This document shows, piece by piece, positions 42,223 to 54,059 of a stretch of 64,000 nt of DNA; the first letter of the stretch is position 1, and each line of letters opens with the position of its first letter. The stretch comes from Larix kaempferi (Eukaryota; Streptophyta; Pinopsida; Pinales; Pinaceae): the NCBI GenBank assembly GCA_027924585.1, contig BSBM01001439.1, positions 496,001 through 560,000 of the forward strand, written 5' to 3'. The notes under the pieces were generated by a model. That model was given only the letters and a program-made list of their open reading frames with translations, did not search any database and was not told the origin of the DNA. The position numbers and the translations under genes are program-made.

Positions 42223-42749
42223 ATTTAAATGACAATCAGCAGAGTAGAGAGATCTAACATAACAGTCCCACTCCTAGGCATCAACTCCAATAAGACCCAG
42301 ATCAATAGAACTTAACCAGTAATTCCTGGGTTGACTAGAAGCTCCCCAAATAATAATTCTGTTTAAAGTAGTCAAGCCACAAGATTGCAGAAAAATCTAT
42401 AATCTCTCAGACAAGATATAAGAGTCTTCCATACCTAGAATGAGATCCTTACCGACCAAGATACTTTCACTAGTACCAACCTGCCAATAAATATCCTTGG
42501 CAGTCTAGTCATACACCTTCAAAAATCCGTGCGACAAAGGGGAGACCCCCCCCCCAGCTTCATAGGTTTTCTCATCCACGAAAGCACATCCGGTTTTAAA
42601 TATTTTACCTGCAATACCTTTGAACACAAAGAAGTACCAAATAAACCACGCCACAGGCTTTTAAGCCTTAAATCCTTCCTAAAAATATTAATGTCCTTAA
42701 TACCCCATCCTCCATATTTTTCAGGACGCGAAAGAACTTCCTACCCCAC

Positions 42750-44560
42750 CATTACCAGCTTTGCACGCTCACTATTACCATTCCACAAGAAATTAAAAAA
42801 AACAATTTCCTTATAACATTTGAAATAGAAGAAGGAATTTCAAGCAATGATAGCCAATAAACCGGACTTCCTGATAAAACCGCTTTCACCAGGATGAGTT
42901 TGCCACCGATAGAAAGTAACCGATAAGACCAATGGGAAATTCGAGCTTCAATCTTTCTCACAAGCCATTTCCAATCCTTAGAAAGGTAATTGTTGGTTTT
43001 CAAAAAAAGACCCATATATTTAAAACCATCTTCAAGATTATAGCTCTTATAAGGAATTACCATTTCAATTTCCTGTCTTCTGAGTTCATCCACCTTATAA
43101 TGATAAAAACTGGATTTTAATAAGCTCACCTTCATACCTGAGACTTTGCAGAAGATCTCAATTAGATTCCGATAGACAGTCCATTCTGCAACAGAGTCAA
43201 CACTAGCCAAAAGTACATCATCAACGAAGAGGAGATGTGACAAAGCATAGCCCCGACCCAACTTGACACCTTTAATCAGCCCAAAATCCTTTGCCTGCTT
43301 AACAAGTCTACTAAAAGCATCTATAACCAGTCAGAAAAGCAAAGGGGATAACGGGAAACCTTGCCGTATCCCTCTATAACACTGAAAGAAGGCCGAAGGA
43401 GCACCATTAATTAAAATAGCAATACTCGTTGAAGATACACCAGCCATAACCCAATTCTGCACCAATGGAGGAATGCCAATTTGGATCAAAATGAGCATAA
43501 GAAAGGACCAATTAACACGGTCATAGGCCTTTTCTAAATCCATTTTCAGCAGAAGAGCCTTCAACTTTCAAACCTTGATAGAATGCATAAGTTCCTGAGT
43601 AACCCCAATAGCATAATGGATTTGTCTATTTTGTAGAAAACCAAACTGTTCAGCAGTAATATGAACAGAAAAAGCATCTTTTAACCTTTGATAAATGATT
43701 TTAGATATCAGCTTATAAGCAAAATTACATAGAGCAATAGGACAGAACTCTCCAAAGGTTGCAGGTTTATTACTTTTCGGAATGAGGGTCACAAAAGTGG
43801 AGTTAAGAGCCCCTATAATAAATCCATTAAGCCTTGAAAATTCAACGATCTTTTAGATGTATTCTCCCATAAGATAAAAAAAATGGATATACACTTCAAC
43901 CCCCCACCCATCTGGTCCAAGACTTCTTTCTTTAGCAAAAAGTTTCAAAGTATTCTCAATTTCCTCCAAGGACACTTCTTTACCCAGCTCAGCAGCTTCC
44001 TGCTCATCAAAAAACCAGGGATAAATTCTTGCAACTCTAATCTGATCCAATAAGTCACATTCACCCTCATCCTTATAAATATTACTAAAGAAATTAACAG
44101 CTTCAATTTTAAAGGCTCTAAACCAGAAATAAAGTTTCCTGAAGCATCTTGCATTTCCCAAATAGCATTCATATTCCGGCGAGCAGAGGCATAAGAATGG
44201 AAGAACTTAGAATTCTTATCACCATGGTCAACCCATAACGCCCTACTCTTCAGCCTCCATTCCATTTCCTCTTGCAATAATAGCTCTTCCTTCTTTTGTT
44301 CATACTTCTTTAAAACATCAAAACCAACCTCATCCAATTCACCAATGAAGTTGTCAAAATGGCTCAGCTGAATCTTCTGTTCCAACAGTCTCAATTCTGC
44401 CTTGTCAGCAACCTTCCTATATTTAATCCAACTTGTCACAACTTCCTTAAGGTTCCTCATTTTCATACAAAAATAATCCAGCGGATTATCAGCCACAACA
44501 CTATCAGATTTCCAGAATTCCCGAACCATACCACAGAATTCTTCCTTCAGTAACCAAGAA
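42750..44560 (-). pseudogene. LINE ORF2 reverse transcriptase domain
   Basis: The linker (VDHGDKNSKFFHSYASARRN) is followed by LGPDGWGVEVY, MTLIPKSNKPATFGEFCPIA, LLKMDLEKAYDRVNWSFL (catalytic Asp) and GIRQGFPLSPLLF. After a stop the frame gives LSHLLFVDDVLLASVDSVAE (FVDD, the catalytic pair), then ISHWSYRLLSIGGKLILVKA. Frameshifts occur near 43850, 43560 and 43320. Confidence 0.9.
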
Positions 44561-45288
44561 CTATTGAATTTAAATGCATACTGTAACTTAATACCGTAAT
44601 CATCCATTTGAAGAAAGATGGGCCAATGATCAGAGAACTTTACCTCATGAACCCAGGTTCGATACTTCTAAAAGAAACCCAACAAAGAATCTTTAACCAA
44701 AAACCTATCAAGTCTTTTATGGAATCCTTCCTTCCCCCTTCTCCCATTAGACCAGGTGGGGAGTAATTTGAATGGTAAAACATCCACCATACTATTAACA
44801 AAAAATAATTGCGAGAAGAAATCAGCCAAAGGCTCTTCTCTAGCTAAATCCCCCCAAACTTCAAATGGCGACTTCGTGAAGTTTAAGTCAACTACAATAA
44901 CCAGATTTTCAAATCTCATAATTCCAGAAGCATCAAGAGACTCCCAAAAACTACGCATTTCACTGTATGGAGCATAACAGTTTAAGACACTTAGATGCAA
45001 ATTTAAACCCACACACACACCCCTTAATAAAATCCCCCACTTGGTTTTAAAATCTTTAAAGGAAAATAGCCCAGGGTTCCATGTAACAGCCAAACCTCCA
45101 GACAACCCATTAGAACTGATGGCACAGACTTCCCAATTAGGTAAAATACCCCCAAGTTTTGAGATAGCAATATCACTGGCACACATAGTCTCTTGAAGCA
45201 GAACAACACCCGAGTTAGTAGAACTTATTAGGTTGGTTAAGGCCCTAGCTCGAGAAACCTTACCCACCCCCCGCACATTCAAAGACAT
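44560..45288 (-). pseudogene. LINE ORF2 endonuclease domain
   Basis: The ATG at 45288 gives MSLNVRGVGKVSRARAL, an apurinic-endonuclease-like domain. Conserved positions seen are LNVRG (Asn), LLQET (Glu), LNCYAPY (Tyr), VVVDLNF (Asp and Asn; usually GDFN), TWSNGR and RLDRFLV (Asp). After a stop near 44668 the final EVKFSDHWPIF (Asp-His) follows in the same frame. The domain nicks target DNA to prime reverse transcription. All catalytic positions survive, but an in-frame stop splits the domain. Confidence 0.9.
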
Positions 45289-45289
45289 A

Positions 45290-46868
45290 AAAGAAATTAG
45301 GAACCAACATCCTTGGGCTCCTCCGCTCTAAGGCCCACACCAGAATCACTATCCACCTCCTTCAATCTATCAAACACCGAGACAAAAGAAATTTCAGCAT
45401 GAGAAATCTCTTGCTTCTCAAATTTCTTTTTTCTACCCTTCCTAATCGTTACATTTTGAAATTTCAGGGATTGAATAGGAATAGCATCCGACTTCCCACC
45501 TGGATTCTTAGAGAAGACAGGAAGAGGGGAAAGAATAAGTGAGACTCGTTCATCCTTATACCCACTATCTTCTAAAAGAACCATCTTCAGCATCAAAGCA
45601 GGCATTTTCAAGATCCACCTCAGGGTTTGAACCCAACCCAGAATCATGAGGCAAACCCAGGAAAGAATTCTCAAACGGGGTAGTATCCACAAATACAACA
45701 GTAGTTCCCACATTCTCCAAGTCACAAGAAAGGCTTCTACCAACTGATAATTCCCCCAAAACCCTCTCCACATCAGAATCAGGTCGCCCAGTCATAGAAG
45801 GAGTATTAGAAAGACCATGGCGCAAAACAACTTCCCCCAGAGAGATCCGCCTATCTAAATCTTTTTCCAAATTAGCTATAACATTTAAATCATCTCTAGA
45901 AACCTCAGAATAGGTAGATTCGGGGTTAACATTTCTCTTACCTTTTCCAGAAATTGTCGGAGCCAGGATGGAAAAATCCGGGGTCTTGAAACCCTTCACC
46001 ACCTTCAGAGAAGCCAGCCGACCCAATAAAGTTGGACATTTTGCTTGAACATGCCCCGTCTCCTTACAGGCATAACAATGAAAGGGGATTTTGTAGAAAT
46101 CTAAACGCTTCTTCCATACTTTAGAGCCCTAGACGATTTCCAAAGCCTTCGGAAGCCCAAGTCTCATCTCGAATTCAACCATAACCTTCACATATATTCT
46201 ATCCATACCAAACAGAGTCTTTTTATCAACTCGAATGAACTTGCCCACAGAATTAGCTAGGCCAACAATCACTTCCTCTGTCCACAATTCGATGGGGAGA
46301 CCGGGGATTAATATCCATAGGTGTCGAACACCTTGCTTCTCCTTGATAGGATCAAAATCCAGGTGCCACCATTTCAAGATTAATGACCCTTATTCAAACA
46401 ACCAGATACCATCCAAGATCTGAGCCCTGAACTAGCGTTCGGAAAGATGAACAAAATCCACTTATTCATAAGGAGATTGATCCGAGGAGCCATAACCATA
46501 ACAGGTACCCAGAATTTATTCACCCATGCCACAATTTCCTCCTTAGACCCAGAAGTGAACTCTAGACACCCCACCAGGGCACGCTTAGCTAATAATTCAT
46601 CTCTGTCCATATTAGAGTTCTCAGCGATCACAAAACGCTCCAGGTGTTCCCTAGCCTTGATAGTTTTACCCTCTCTTCTGCATTTTTCCCTAGCTTCGAA
46701 CAGGTTAGGGTTTTTCACATGAAAAGGTTTAAACCGCTCCTGCTCAGAAACCCCCGAGTCCAAACAACAAAGGGCACCCATCACTGCAGCACTAGGAGAA
46801 GTCATTGAGACCAAAAACTCGACAGAGCCGGTAGCCCTAGGAAGACCCCACACCTGGCAAGGAGTCAA
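45290..46868 (-). pseudogene. LINE ORF1 relic (RNA-binding protein)
   Basis: From the ATG at 46868 the protein reads MTPCQVWGLPRATGSVEFLV, a DUF4283-like region (RALVGCLEFTSGSKEEIVAW, HLWILIPGLPIELWTEEVI, VDKKTLFGMDRIYVKVMVEF). The CCHC knuckle CYACKETGHVQAKC follows near 46035-46080, CX2CX4HX4C. A long Ser/Asp-rich tail comes next. The frame shifts near 46380, 46130 and 45570. Plant L1 ORF1 proteins coat the element RNA; this copy is broken. Confidence 0.85.
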
Positions 46869-47468
46869 GAAAATCCCTTACACCTGTCCCACTGCAGAAA
46901 ACCCAGCAAGGAAAAAAAAACGACAACTGGCTACCACTATTAACCTAGGTCACGAGGTGTCAACTAGGCCAGAACCCACCACCAACCTCTACACCAACCA
47001 AAAAACCAAACCAAAACCAAGTCCAGGTATCAAGACCACACTAAGAGGCTACAGATTGGAAAAAGAAAAGGGTTCGAGAGCAGTAACGTAAGCCTAAACT
47101 TCCCACATTTTTTATACTTGGCTGGTACTGGGCCAGTTCTACGCAAACCAACTTGACTCCAAGTTGTTGCTAACCTAAGAAGCACCTCTCAAAATCACAA
47201 TCACAGCCCAAAAATGCATATAAAAGAAGAAACCCCGCAGAAGGCCATCTCCCCCCCAGCAAATTTCCACATCAGAGAAGAGGAAGATCATAGAACTCTC
47301 CCCTATAGGCACTGCCAGTTTTTCTTCCATACACCCTCAACAGCTCCCCAGTTCAGGCAATTGACTCAGTTCTTCGAAACCGCGATCATATTGTTCTCAT
47401 TTTGCAAGACAATCTTCACATGGCAAGAATTCGACTGAAACAACAAGCTGATCAACACCATTCTGAGC
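46869..47468 (-). other. LINE 5' untranslated region
   Basis: About 600 bp upstream of ORF1 on the minus strand. There is no coding similarity. The 5' end is placed at 47468, where the long direct repeat starts. Confidence 0.5.
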
Positions 47469-47550
47469 TATACTTTTCAAATATAATAAATTAATATTAA
47501 TTAAAAAACTTAAATTATATATATGTTAATATTAATAAAAAACAAAAACT
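47469..47550 (+). repeat. long direct repeat at the LINE 5' end
   Basis: Second copy of the about 75-bp AT-rich direct repeat at 40845-40922. Confidence 0.6.
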
Positions 47551-47734
47551 TTATAAACCCTAAAAACTTACTAGTAATTAAAACTATTATTAAAATCAAA
47601 CGAACTTGATCTCCATAAAAACCTAGAGTCGGCTCCATACCAACCCTTTTGACTATTCCATATAAATGATTGATGAGGGAGGGAGAAGATCTTCTCAGGC
47701 ATCGCTAATGTCCTGATGATGACCCACGAATGGA

Positions 47735-47788
47735 TCGAAACGTTGACTACATTAATTCACCTACCGCAGAATCTCCACAAGATGCCAT
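47735..47788 (-). repeat. inverted repeat, right arm (54 bp)
   Basis: TCGAAACGTTGACTACATTA at its start and CACAAGATGCCAT at its end, matching the left arm in reverse. The preceding 47695-47734 (GCATCGCTAATGTCCTGATG) is not in the left arm. Confidence 0.9.
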
Positions 47789-47800
47789 TAAGTAATATGA
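47788..47800 (+). repeat. 13-bp direct repeat (right)
   Basis: TTAAGTAATATGA, exact match to 40722-40734. Confidence 0.7.
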
Positions 47801-50429
47801 TCACCATGCTTTGGATTGAATGCTTTTGACATGTATGCCTATATGATATTTCCATTTGGGTAAAAGTTAACCTAGTTAGAAGTGAAGGTATCCTTAGCTA
47901 ATCCCTACTTCAACATGTTTTACACACAATGAAGGGAAAAGAGTTGGCTTTGACCTTCAATGAGGATGGTAATTTCTCGATATCCCTAAGGCAAGAGAAA
48001 TGTGGCCTAAGGATGAATGAAGATGTGGAAGCATGAGGACGAGCAATCAATAACAAGGAATTGATGTTCTATGATGCAAATAAGGGAGAATGATATCTTG
48101 TTCATGCTGGGGTGATGGATTTGGAGTAATGAATGTGAGACTTGATTGAGAGATTGTGGAGATTAAGTTGGCATTGTGACTCATAATAAGTTCAAGATTG
48201 TGCATACAAAAGTTCCAACAATGACATTAAATACAAATACTGGGATCATGAATGTGAAGGAAGAGGAGTTGCTCATGATGGACGACCTCAATAACTTGGG
48301 GGATAGGTTGGATGAATGATGCCAACAATTGAATTTGAGGCCTTAAGTCCCTTTTTTTGGTTAGCTATCCATCTTAACTCCAGATGTATCTAGGGGAAGA
48401 TCAAAAATAAATTGAGAACAAAGATCTATGTGCTTAAAACATTAGAGTTAAGATGGATATGAATTGGTTTATCTTTTGAAAAAATATGTCGATGTCCCAT
48501 AACCTCCTCAAAAATCAACTTGAAGGAACCACAATTATATTTGTAAATTATGGTCTACATCTAAAAATCTATCTATATTGAAGATAATGTTAGATCCTCG
48601 AATTCTATACAGGAAGGGATATTTCAACAAATATAGCTTATTAAAAATAAGAATATAAACCAAGAAAAACAGATGTGAAGGACGTTCGCATTCTTGATCC
48701 CTTGAAAAGGTGTTCAATTATATACTGAACAAATATGGAATATTAAACATGGGGAATCATGCCGAGTTGCTCTTGTATTAAGGGCCAAGTTCTACTTCTC
48801 ATAGTAAGTTAAAATGTTTATAGTATTTCACCTTTCTATTATTTTGTGTCGCTGAAGTCAATTAGTAACTGTCTGTTGGATTGAACAAATAGAACTCATA
48901 TACCAAGGTTTGATACGTTGGAAAATATCGGGATCCTTGTCTACCCATGGTAATTGGAACCTGTGACTAATTGATGCAATGGAAGGAGGCTTTGGGCCTA
49001 AAGAGGCACTGCCAGCAGGGAAAGTTTTAGGGGCGAAAATTTTCCAATTGGCTATTTTTTGGGTTTTTTTTCAAAAAATAAATTCACTATTTGGTCATTT
49101 TTAGTCTCTAATATTGCCTATATTTACATAAAATATGTTTTGTTATCATAATATTCGCCAAAATTCACAAGTTTTAGTAGTAAATTGTATGTTTCATATT
49201 TAATATTCGCCTACCTATCTATATTTATGTTTTTTTCAATCGAAAGTAATCGCCTATAATACTATACTTAAGCATAATATTAGAATCCTTAAAAAATACC
49301 CTGACCACGAGTGCTCATATCTGTAAACTTCGCTTGCATTTGATTTTCTATTGGCAACATTTTTGTTGTGGAATCCATTCTGGTGAGTTGGGTTGCGATC
49401 TCTTGACCTCATCTTCATTGCTTTGTTTTAACTGCCATGCTAGGGAATTTATCACAGGGACGAGAGAAATTTCCATGATAATTCATCAGAGAAGACCGTT
49501 ATTGAGGTTTAAGTTAATAAACACAACACAACATGTGTTTGAACTTTTTATTTGGAGATTTATATTTGAATAACACCAACATCAAAGCACTTACAATATC
49601 TATTTTAGTACACCACAATATTTTGTAGAATAAGATTTTTTGTCTGGGATTTTTAGTAAATATAACAAAAAAGTCTGTATGGTTGAGTTCTCTTTTCGAC
49701 ATTTAAATTGAAGATGACATAACAATATGCTAGTTGCCATTGTTTTTCTGAGATATAACTCAAGAATACATAACAATATATAGATTGCATGTTTTGTTAA
49801 GAGATATAATTTAACATAACATGACAACAATGGCCATATTTTACGAGAATTTAACACACACATACATGAGTGGAACTTTGATGATGTATGGCATGTCTAG
49901 ATATGAGGAGTTGTTTTAGATTTGGATCAAAGTTGTAGTATCATTTTGGAGAACCACTTGGCGAGGCCGGAAGTGTAAGAGTTTGACTTGGATTTGGAAA
50001 AATATTTGCAATAAAAAAATAAGTAACTCAATATTTTTAAATTTCATTAATTTGAAAATTTTCATTGTCCATACTATGTAGACTAATGGTATCCACCAAG
50101 CCTTCTCTTGGGGGTGAATTTATTAGTGAATTCCCAAACTTAGATCTTGTTAGTGCCTGAAAGCAAAAACTTCAATCTGAATCCAGTTTCCTTGGAATTT
50201 CAATTCACCACTGAAAAATCCTAGAATGTTGTTGTCCAGAGTCTAGATCCATGTGCAATGGAGACCAATTTGACTAAAATTGGGAATTTCTTATGGCCCC
50301 TGGGTATTTAACCATGGACCTCTGCCAAACAAACTTGCTGTGAAATTAAAATATCTACAGTAGCTCTTTCAAAGTTGAACTTGTCTTTTCTGGGAAAAAA
50401 GCCTTTTTCCAAACCCCTACAATAATTGC
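47801..50429 (+). other. AT-rich intergenic stretch with traces of decayed coding
   Basis: 47930-48330 reads in one frame as KELALTFNEDGNFSISLRQ, then NNKELMFYDANKGE and, after stops, HNKFKIVHTKVPTMTLNTNT. It looks like an old coding relic of unknown family. 48366-48466 has an inverted repeat (ATCCATCTTAACTCC and GAGTTAAGATGGAT). The rest to 50429 shows nothing I can name. Confidence 0.4.
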
Positions 50430-50446
50430 ATGTAACCTAATTTGGT
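50430..50446 (+). repeat. LINE target-site duplication (left, 17 bp)
   Basis: ATGTAACCTAATTTGGT is repeated with one mismatch at 51555-51571. Confidence 0.85.
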
Positions 50447-51554
50447 TGAAGGTCCTCGTCAGCTGCTCTGCAAAGGATGCACATGCCGAGACTAGAAAAA
50501 CCCCTCCTCTGTTAAAGTTGTTTGGATTCTCTTCCAAGATTGGCTTCAGGTTCTGGTTTTTTTGTGTGGGATTGATTTGCTGGATTGTCTGCATATGTGG
50601 TTTCGTAATAATGGGAACCAGTTCCTTCTTCCTCTGTTTATGATCACTGGTATTTGGAGATCAAGGGATTTGGGCATATTTGAGGACACTCTGCCTTCGG
50701 TTGAGTCCATGGCCCATAGAGTTTTGTTTCACTGGAATGGTCAGCCAAAAATGATGAGGATCACAAAGGCTCATCGGATCACATATCCTAGACTAGAGGA
50801 GGGCAATATTCACGGTTTCTTCGACGGTGCATCCTAGCTGGGGTTATGTGGAGCTGGGGTTTTTTTCAGCATACATCATAATCACAGCATTAAAATCACG
50901 GCAAGCCTAGGTAGCGGAAATGGTTTAAAGGCTGATATTTTGGCATTGCGGTGCCTGTTATGGTTCGCGTGTAGGAGGGGATTCCTTTTGCTCATCATTT
51001 TTGGCGATTCTCAAGTAAATGTTAACTGGTTTAATGGAATTTACAATATGAACGCCATTACTCTGGAGCCATGGATGGAGGAAATTCAAAGTCTAAGTGC
51101 TAGCTTCATCTCGATTAGATGTCAGCATATTTCCAGGGAAGCAAATACTGTTTCTGATCAGCTTTCTAAAGAGGCACTGGGTCCGATCACAAGTTGCTTG
51201 CATTACAACGAATTTCGGGACGATGTGATGGTGGAACAAGGGAATCTAATAACTTTCTGATGGGCTAGTCTGATGTGCTAGTAGTTGATATCCGTTTCAG
51301 GCTTCTGGCCATCGTTTGAAGTTTTTCCTTGTTGAATGTCCTTTAATTTTTCCGCCTGCTTCCTACTATAGGCTGCAGTTGTTCCTTTGGTAAAATTTTA
51401 TTATGTCAGACAGTTCTGGCGGTTTCTCCATTTAGTTAGGTGCTCTTTTGTAATCAGTTTAGTAGTTTTTTTCCTCAGCTTTACGAAGCCTCATGACGTA
51501 ACCCGGTCATTATTCTCATAATAGCAAGTTACATATTTTTCCCTTTGGAAAAAA
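50447..51554 (+). mobile_element. 5'-truncated L1-type LINE
   Basis: A 1.1-kb LINE 3' end containing the terminal RNase H and 3' UTR, ending in an A run (51549-51555) and flanked by a 17-bp target duplication. 5' truncation is the usual result of incomplete target-primed reverse transcription. It is related to, but not a copy of, the LINE at 41-47 kb. Confidence 0.9.
50815..51260 (+). pseudogene. LINE RNase H domain (fragment)
   Basis: GFFDGAS (first Asp) near 50811 is followed by a stop. GSGNGLKADILAL has Asp where the usual Glu of AELxAL stands. FGDSQVNVNWFNG carries the next Asp. CQHISREANTVSDQLSKEAL carries the final Asp. The frame ends at 51258. Before 50815, partial ORF2 sequence (KAHRITYPRLEEGN) is visible. 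Confidence 0.85.
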
Positions 51555-51571
51555 ATGTAACCTAATCTGGT
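51555..51571 (+). repeat. LINE target-site duplication (right, 17 bp)
   Basis: ATGTAACCTAATCTGGT, one mismatch to 50430-50446. Confidence 0.85.
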
Positions 51572-51666
51572 GATGGCTGCAATATAGCCTTTTTTTATAG
51601 AACTTTAGTAGAATTTAGATGAAATCGCCAATTTGTGTTGGTAGGCACAACTATGTCTTGCGTTAA

Positions 51667-51701
51667 TGTTAACAATAAAATTAACACCCTTAGTCAAGTG
51701 A
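51667..51701 (+). repeat. 5' LTR remnant (35 bp)
   Basis: TGTTAACAATAAAATTAACA plus CCCTTAGTCAAGTGA matches 61075-61109 exactly and then diverges at once. Confidence 0.7.
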
Positions 51702-51723
51702 CAGGACAAATCTTTCAGACCCA

Positions 51724-54059
51724 GTGGTAATCCACATCAGTGAACCTTTGAACACCATCAATCCTCTTGTGGCACATTTGGCACACATTCTACATTCAAC
51801 ATCTAATCCCATGGCTTTATCAGGAGCACAAGGGACCACATCGGCACCGTCTCAAACAAGCGTTGGAGGTAGCAATACTCCCAACATCCCTATGGCTTCA
51901 TTAGGAGCACAAGGGACCACATCATCACAACCACACACGGTTTCTAGAGGTAGTAATATTTCTGACTTGACCTCTACCGCAATTCCACCAGTTAGTTTAC
52001 CTGCTTCTACCATAAGTGAAACTAGCACTTCAGTGCAAGTTCGTACAGTTTCGGGTCCCAATCTCGGAAGTACATCCACTTTACTTGCAGGAATCCCTAC
52101 TGGAGGGTATGCCTTACCAAACTTGGGTTTCCCATATGGTTTGGCTACTCAAGGTCAAACAATTCAGGAGCCAACCAAAATCCCATTGGCATACCAAACA
52201 TTTTTCCAAATCCTAACCCTGGGGGGAATCCTTCACTTTGGACTCTCAACATCCCTAGTGGGCTTAATGGACCATGGAACACTAATGCTAATTGGGGTAA
52301 TACTCCGCAAGTTAGTGGAAGTGCCTCGGGAATCCTTTATCCAAACTTTCCTAGCACAAATCCTGGGGGAAATCCCATTCCCCCAACAAGTAGCACACTC
52401 GGAGGCAACCCATCCACCAACTTCATTCCACCATGGAGTGGGAAAGTTCCAGGAAGTACCCAATCTTCTTGGGCACCACCCCCACAAGGGGGAAATAAAC
52501 CTTGGAACTCTTATCCAAACCAAGGAAACACTCAAGGGAGTGGTAATGTTCCACCAAGTAACCAATCTCAATGGAACATACCCCCGGAAGGGGGAAATCC
52601 ACCCATGAATCCAAACCAACAATGGAGTAGTAATGTTCCAACAAGAAACCAATCTCAATGGAACATACCCCCACAAGGGGGCAATCCACCCATTAATCCT
52701 ATGCCACAGTGGGGTGGAAATGTTCCACCAAGTATCCATCCTCAATGGAGCATACCTCCGCAAGGGGGAAATCCATACATGCATCCTATCCCACAATGGA
52801 ATGGAGAATATTTAGGAAATAACCCACCTTTTTGGATTCAATCTTTGCAAGGAGTTAACCCTGCTTGGAATGCTTTTCAATCCCAAGGACCACAACAGTG
52901 GAGCCATCAAGCTTCACCTGGATATCAAGCATTTGCTCCAGCATCATCCAAATCACCATTTCTAGCTACATTGAATCTACCGGATTTATCCCAGCTAACC
53001 AATGAACCTGTTCTACATTTGAATGGGTGGACAACCATACCAACCAGAATACCCTCAGACATACCCAAGTTTGATGGAAAACCAGGGGAAGATCCATCAA
53101 ATCATGTGATGACATTCCATTTGTGGTGTTCTTCCAATTCCCTAGTTGATGATAGTACTAGGTTGAGGTTGTTTCAGCGGACCCTAACTGGAAATGCTAC
53201 GAAATGTTACATTGAGTTGCCCCACAATACATTTATATAATTTTCATCTTTAGCTATGGCATTTTTGACACATTTTCAATTACCTATCCGCTATGAGATG
53301 AGAACTGAACTTTTAACTTCACTTAGGCAATCCACCGCTTCTCACATCTCGGATCATATCCACAAGTGGAGGAGACGTCGAAGGCTTATAAAAGCTGAAA
53401 TCCCTGATCAATTCTTAGCAGATTGGTTCATTAAATCGCTATTGCCTACTCTTGCTAAAAATGTAGCCATGACTGAAGAACAACTCATTCAGAGTGCTCA
53501 CCATATGGATTTAGTATATTCCCAATCAGGCACACTTTATGATTTAATACCCCATGTTGTAAGACCTACGTCTGATCCAACTAGGCCACCAAAAGGACCT
53601 CATACCGATGGTGTGATTGGATCAGTGAACCAACTTGAACAGATTACCCAGCAATTGAAACAAATGTCAGTTCAAAACCCGCAACCCACGGATGGCCAGG
53701 AAAATCAGCAAGCTGCAACTCCTGCCCAAACTTCCGAAGTCCTTACGGTTCAAACTGTGGACCGAAAAGGAAAAAAGAAGAAGCAAAAGAAGAAACCTAA
53801 TGCAAACCCTGGGACAAGAGAGGCACCTAAGGTGAATAACCCCACAGGAGGCAATCAGGAAAATAGGAAAAACAAATATCCTTGCAAAATTTGCAAAGAA
53901 GATCATCCTACTCATCTTTGTCCTCATATGGATGATATTCATCGCATGTTGGCACAACGAGGAGGGAAACAACCAAAACCTGTTGTCCTAACTCATCCCT
54001 TCCCCCAGCAACAACAAATGGTTGCTGCGGCGCCAGCACCTCCAGCAGGAGGAAACTAG
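51724..54059 (+). pseudogene. Tat-like gag relic
   Basis: The N-terminal part is Gly/Pro/Ser/Gln-rich low-complexity sequence with an 87-bp (29-residue) tandem repeat at 52535-52805 (core QWNIPPQGGNPP). The Gag core appears in 53040-53540: IPKFDGKPGEDPSNHVMTF, LRLFQRTLTGNATKCYIEL, MAFLTHFQLPIRYEMRTELL, IPDQFLADWFIKSLLPTLAK. A basic KKKKQKKK stretch precedes a variant zinc knuckle, CKICKEDHPTHLC (CX2CX3HX4C), near 53884-53925. A frameshift near 52600 and a stop near 53240 break it. The true start was lost with the leader. Confidence 0.85.
52535..52805 (+). repeat. 87-bp tandem repeat in gag
   Basis: Units start near 52542, 52629 and 52716 with GG(T/A)AATGTTCCACCAAG or a variant. They encode QWNIPPQGGNPP-like repeats. 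Length is a multiple of three, so the frame is kept. Confidence 0.85.

Larger units (their letters stand above)
40923..47468 (-). mobile_element. L1-type LINE, nearly full length, degenerate
   Basis: On the minus strand the order is 5' region (to about 46870), ORF1 with DUF4283-like domain and CCHC knuckle, ORF2 with endonuclease, RT, a cysteine-rich zf-RVT region and RNase H. A poly(A) tail follows, seen as a T run at 40923-40933 on the plus strand. The length of 6.5 kb fits a complete plant L1. Multiple stops and frameshifts in both ORFs show that it is inactive. It lies within the inverted-repeat structure. Confidence 0.9.
40735..47787. mobile_element. composite element with 54-bp terminal inverted repeats containing a LINE
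   Basis: 13-bp direct repeats (40722-40734, 47788-47800) surround a 54-bp inverted repeat (40763-40816 and 47735-47788) with one mismatch by eye. The right arm touches the direct repeat. On the left about 28 bp intervene, with a partial ATGGC duplication. Inside is a minus-strand LINE plus AT-rich flanks. I interpret this as a short non-autonomous DNA element (or foldback) into which the LINE jumped. No transposase is recognisable, so the class of the outer element is open. Confidence 0.5.

Noticed and set aside
52233-52796. minus-strand 187-codon frame opposite gag
   Set aside because: Shadow of the Gag repeat region; the plus strand carries the Gag core and zinc knuckle.
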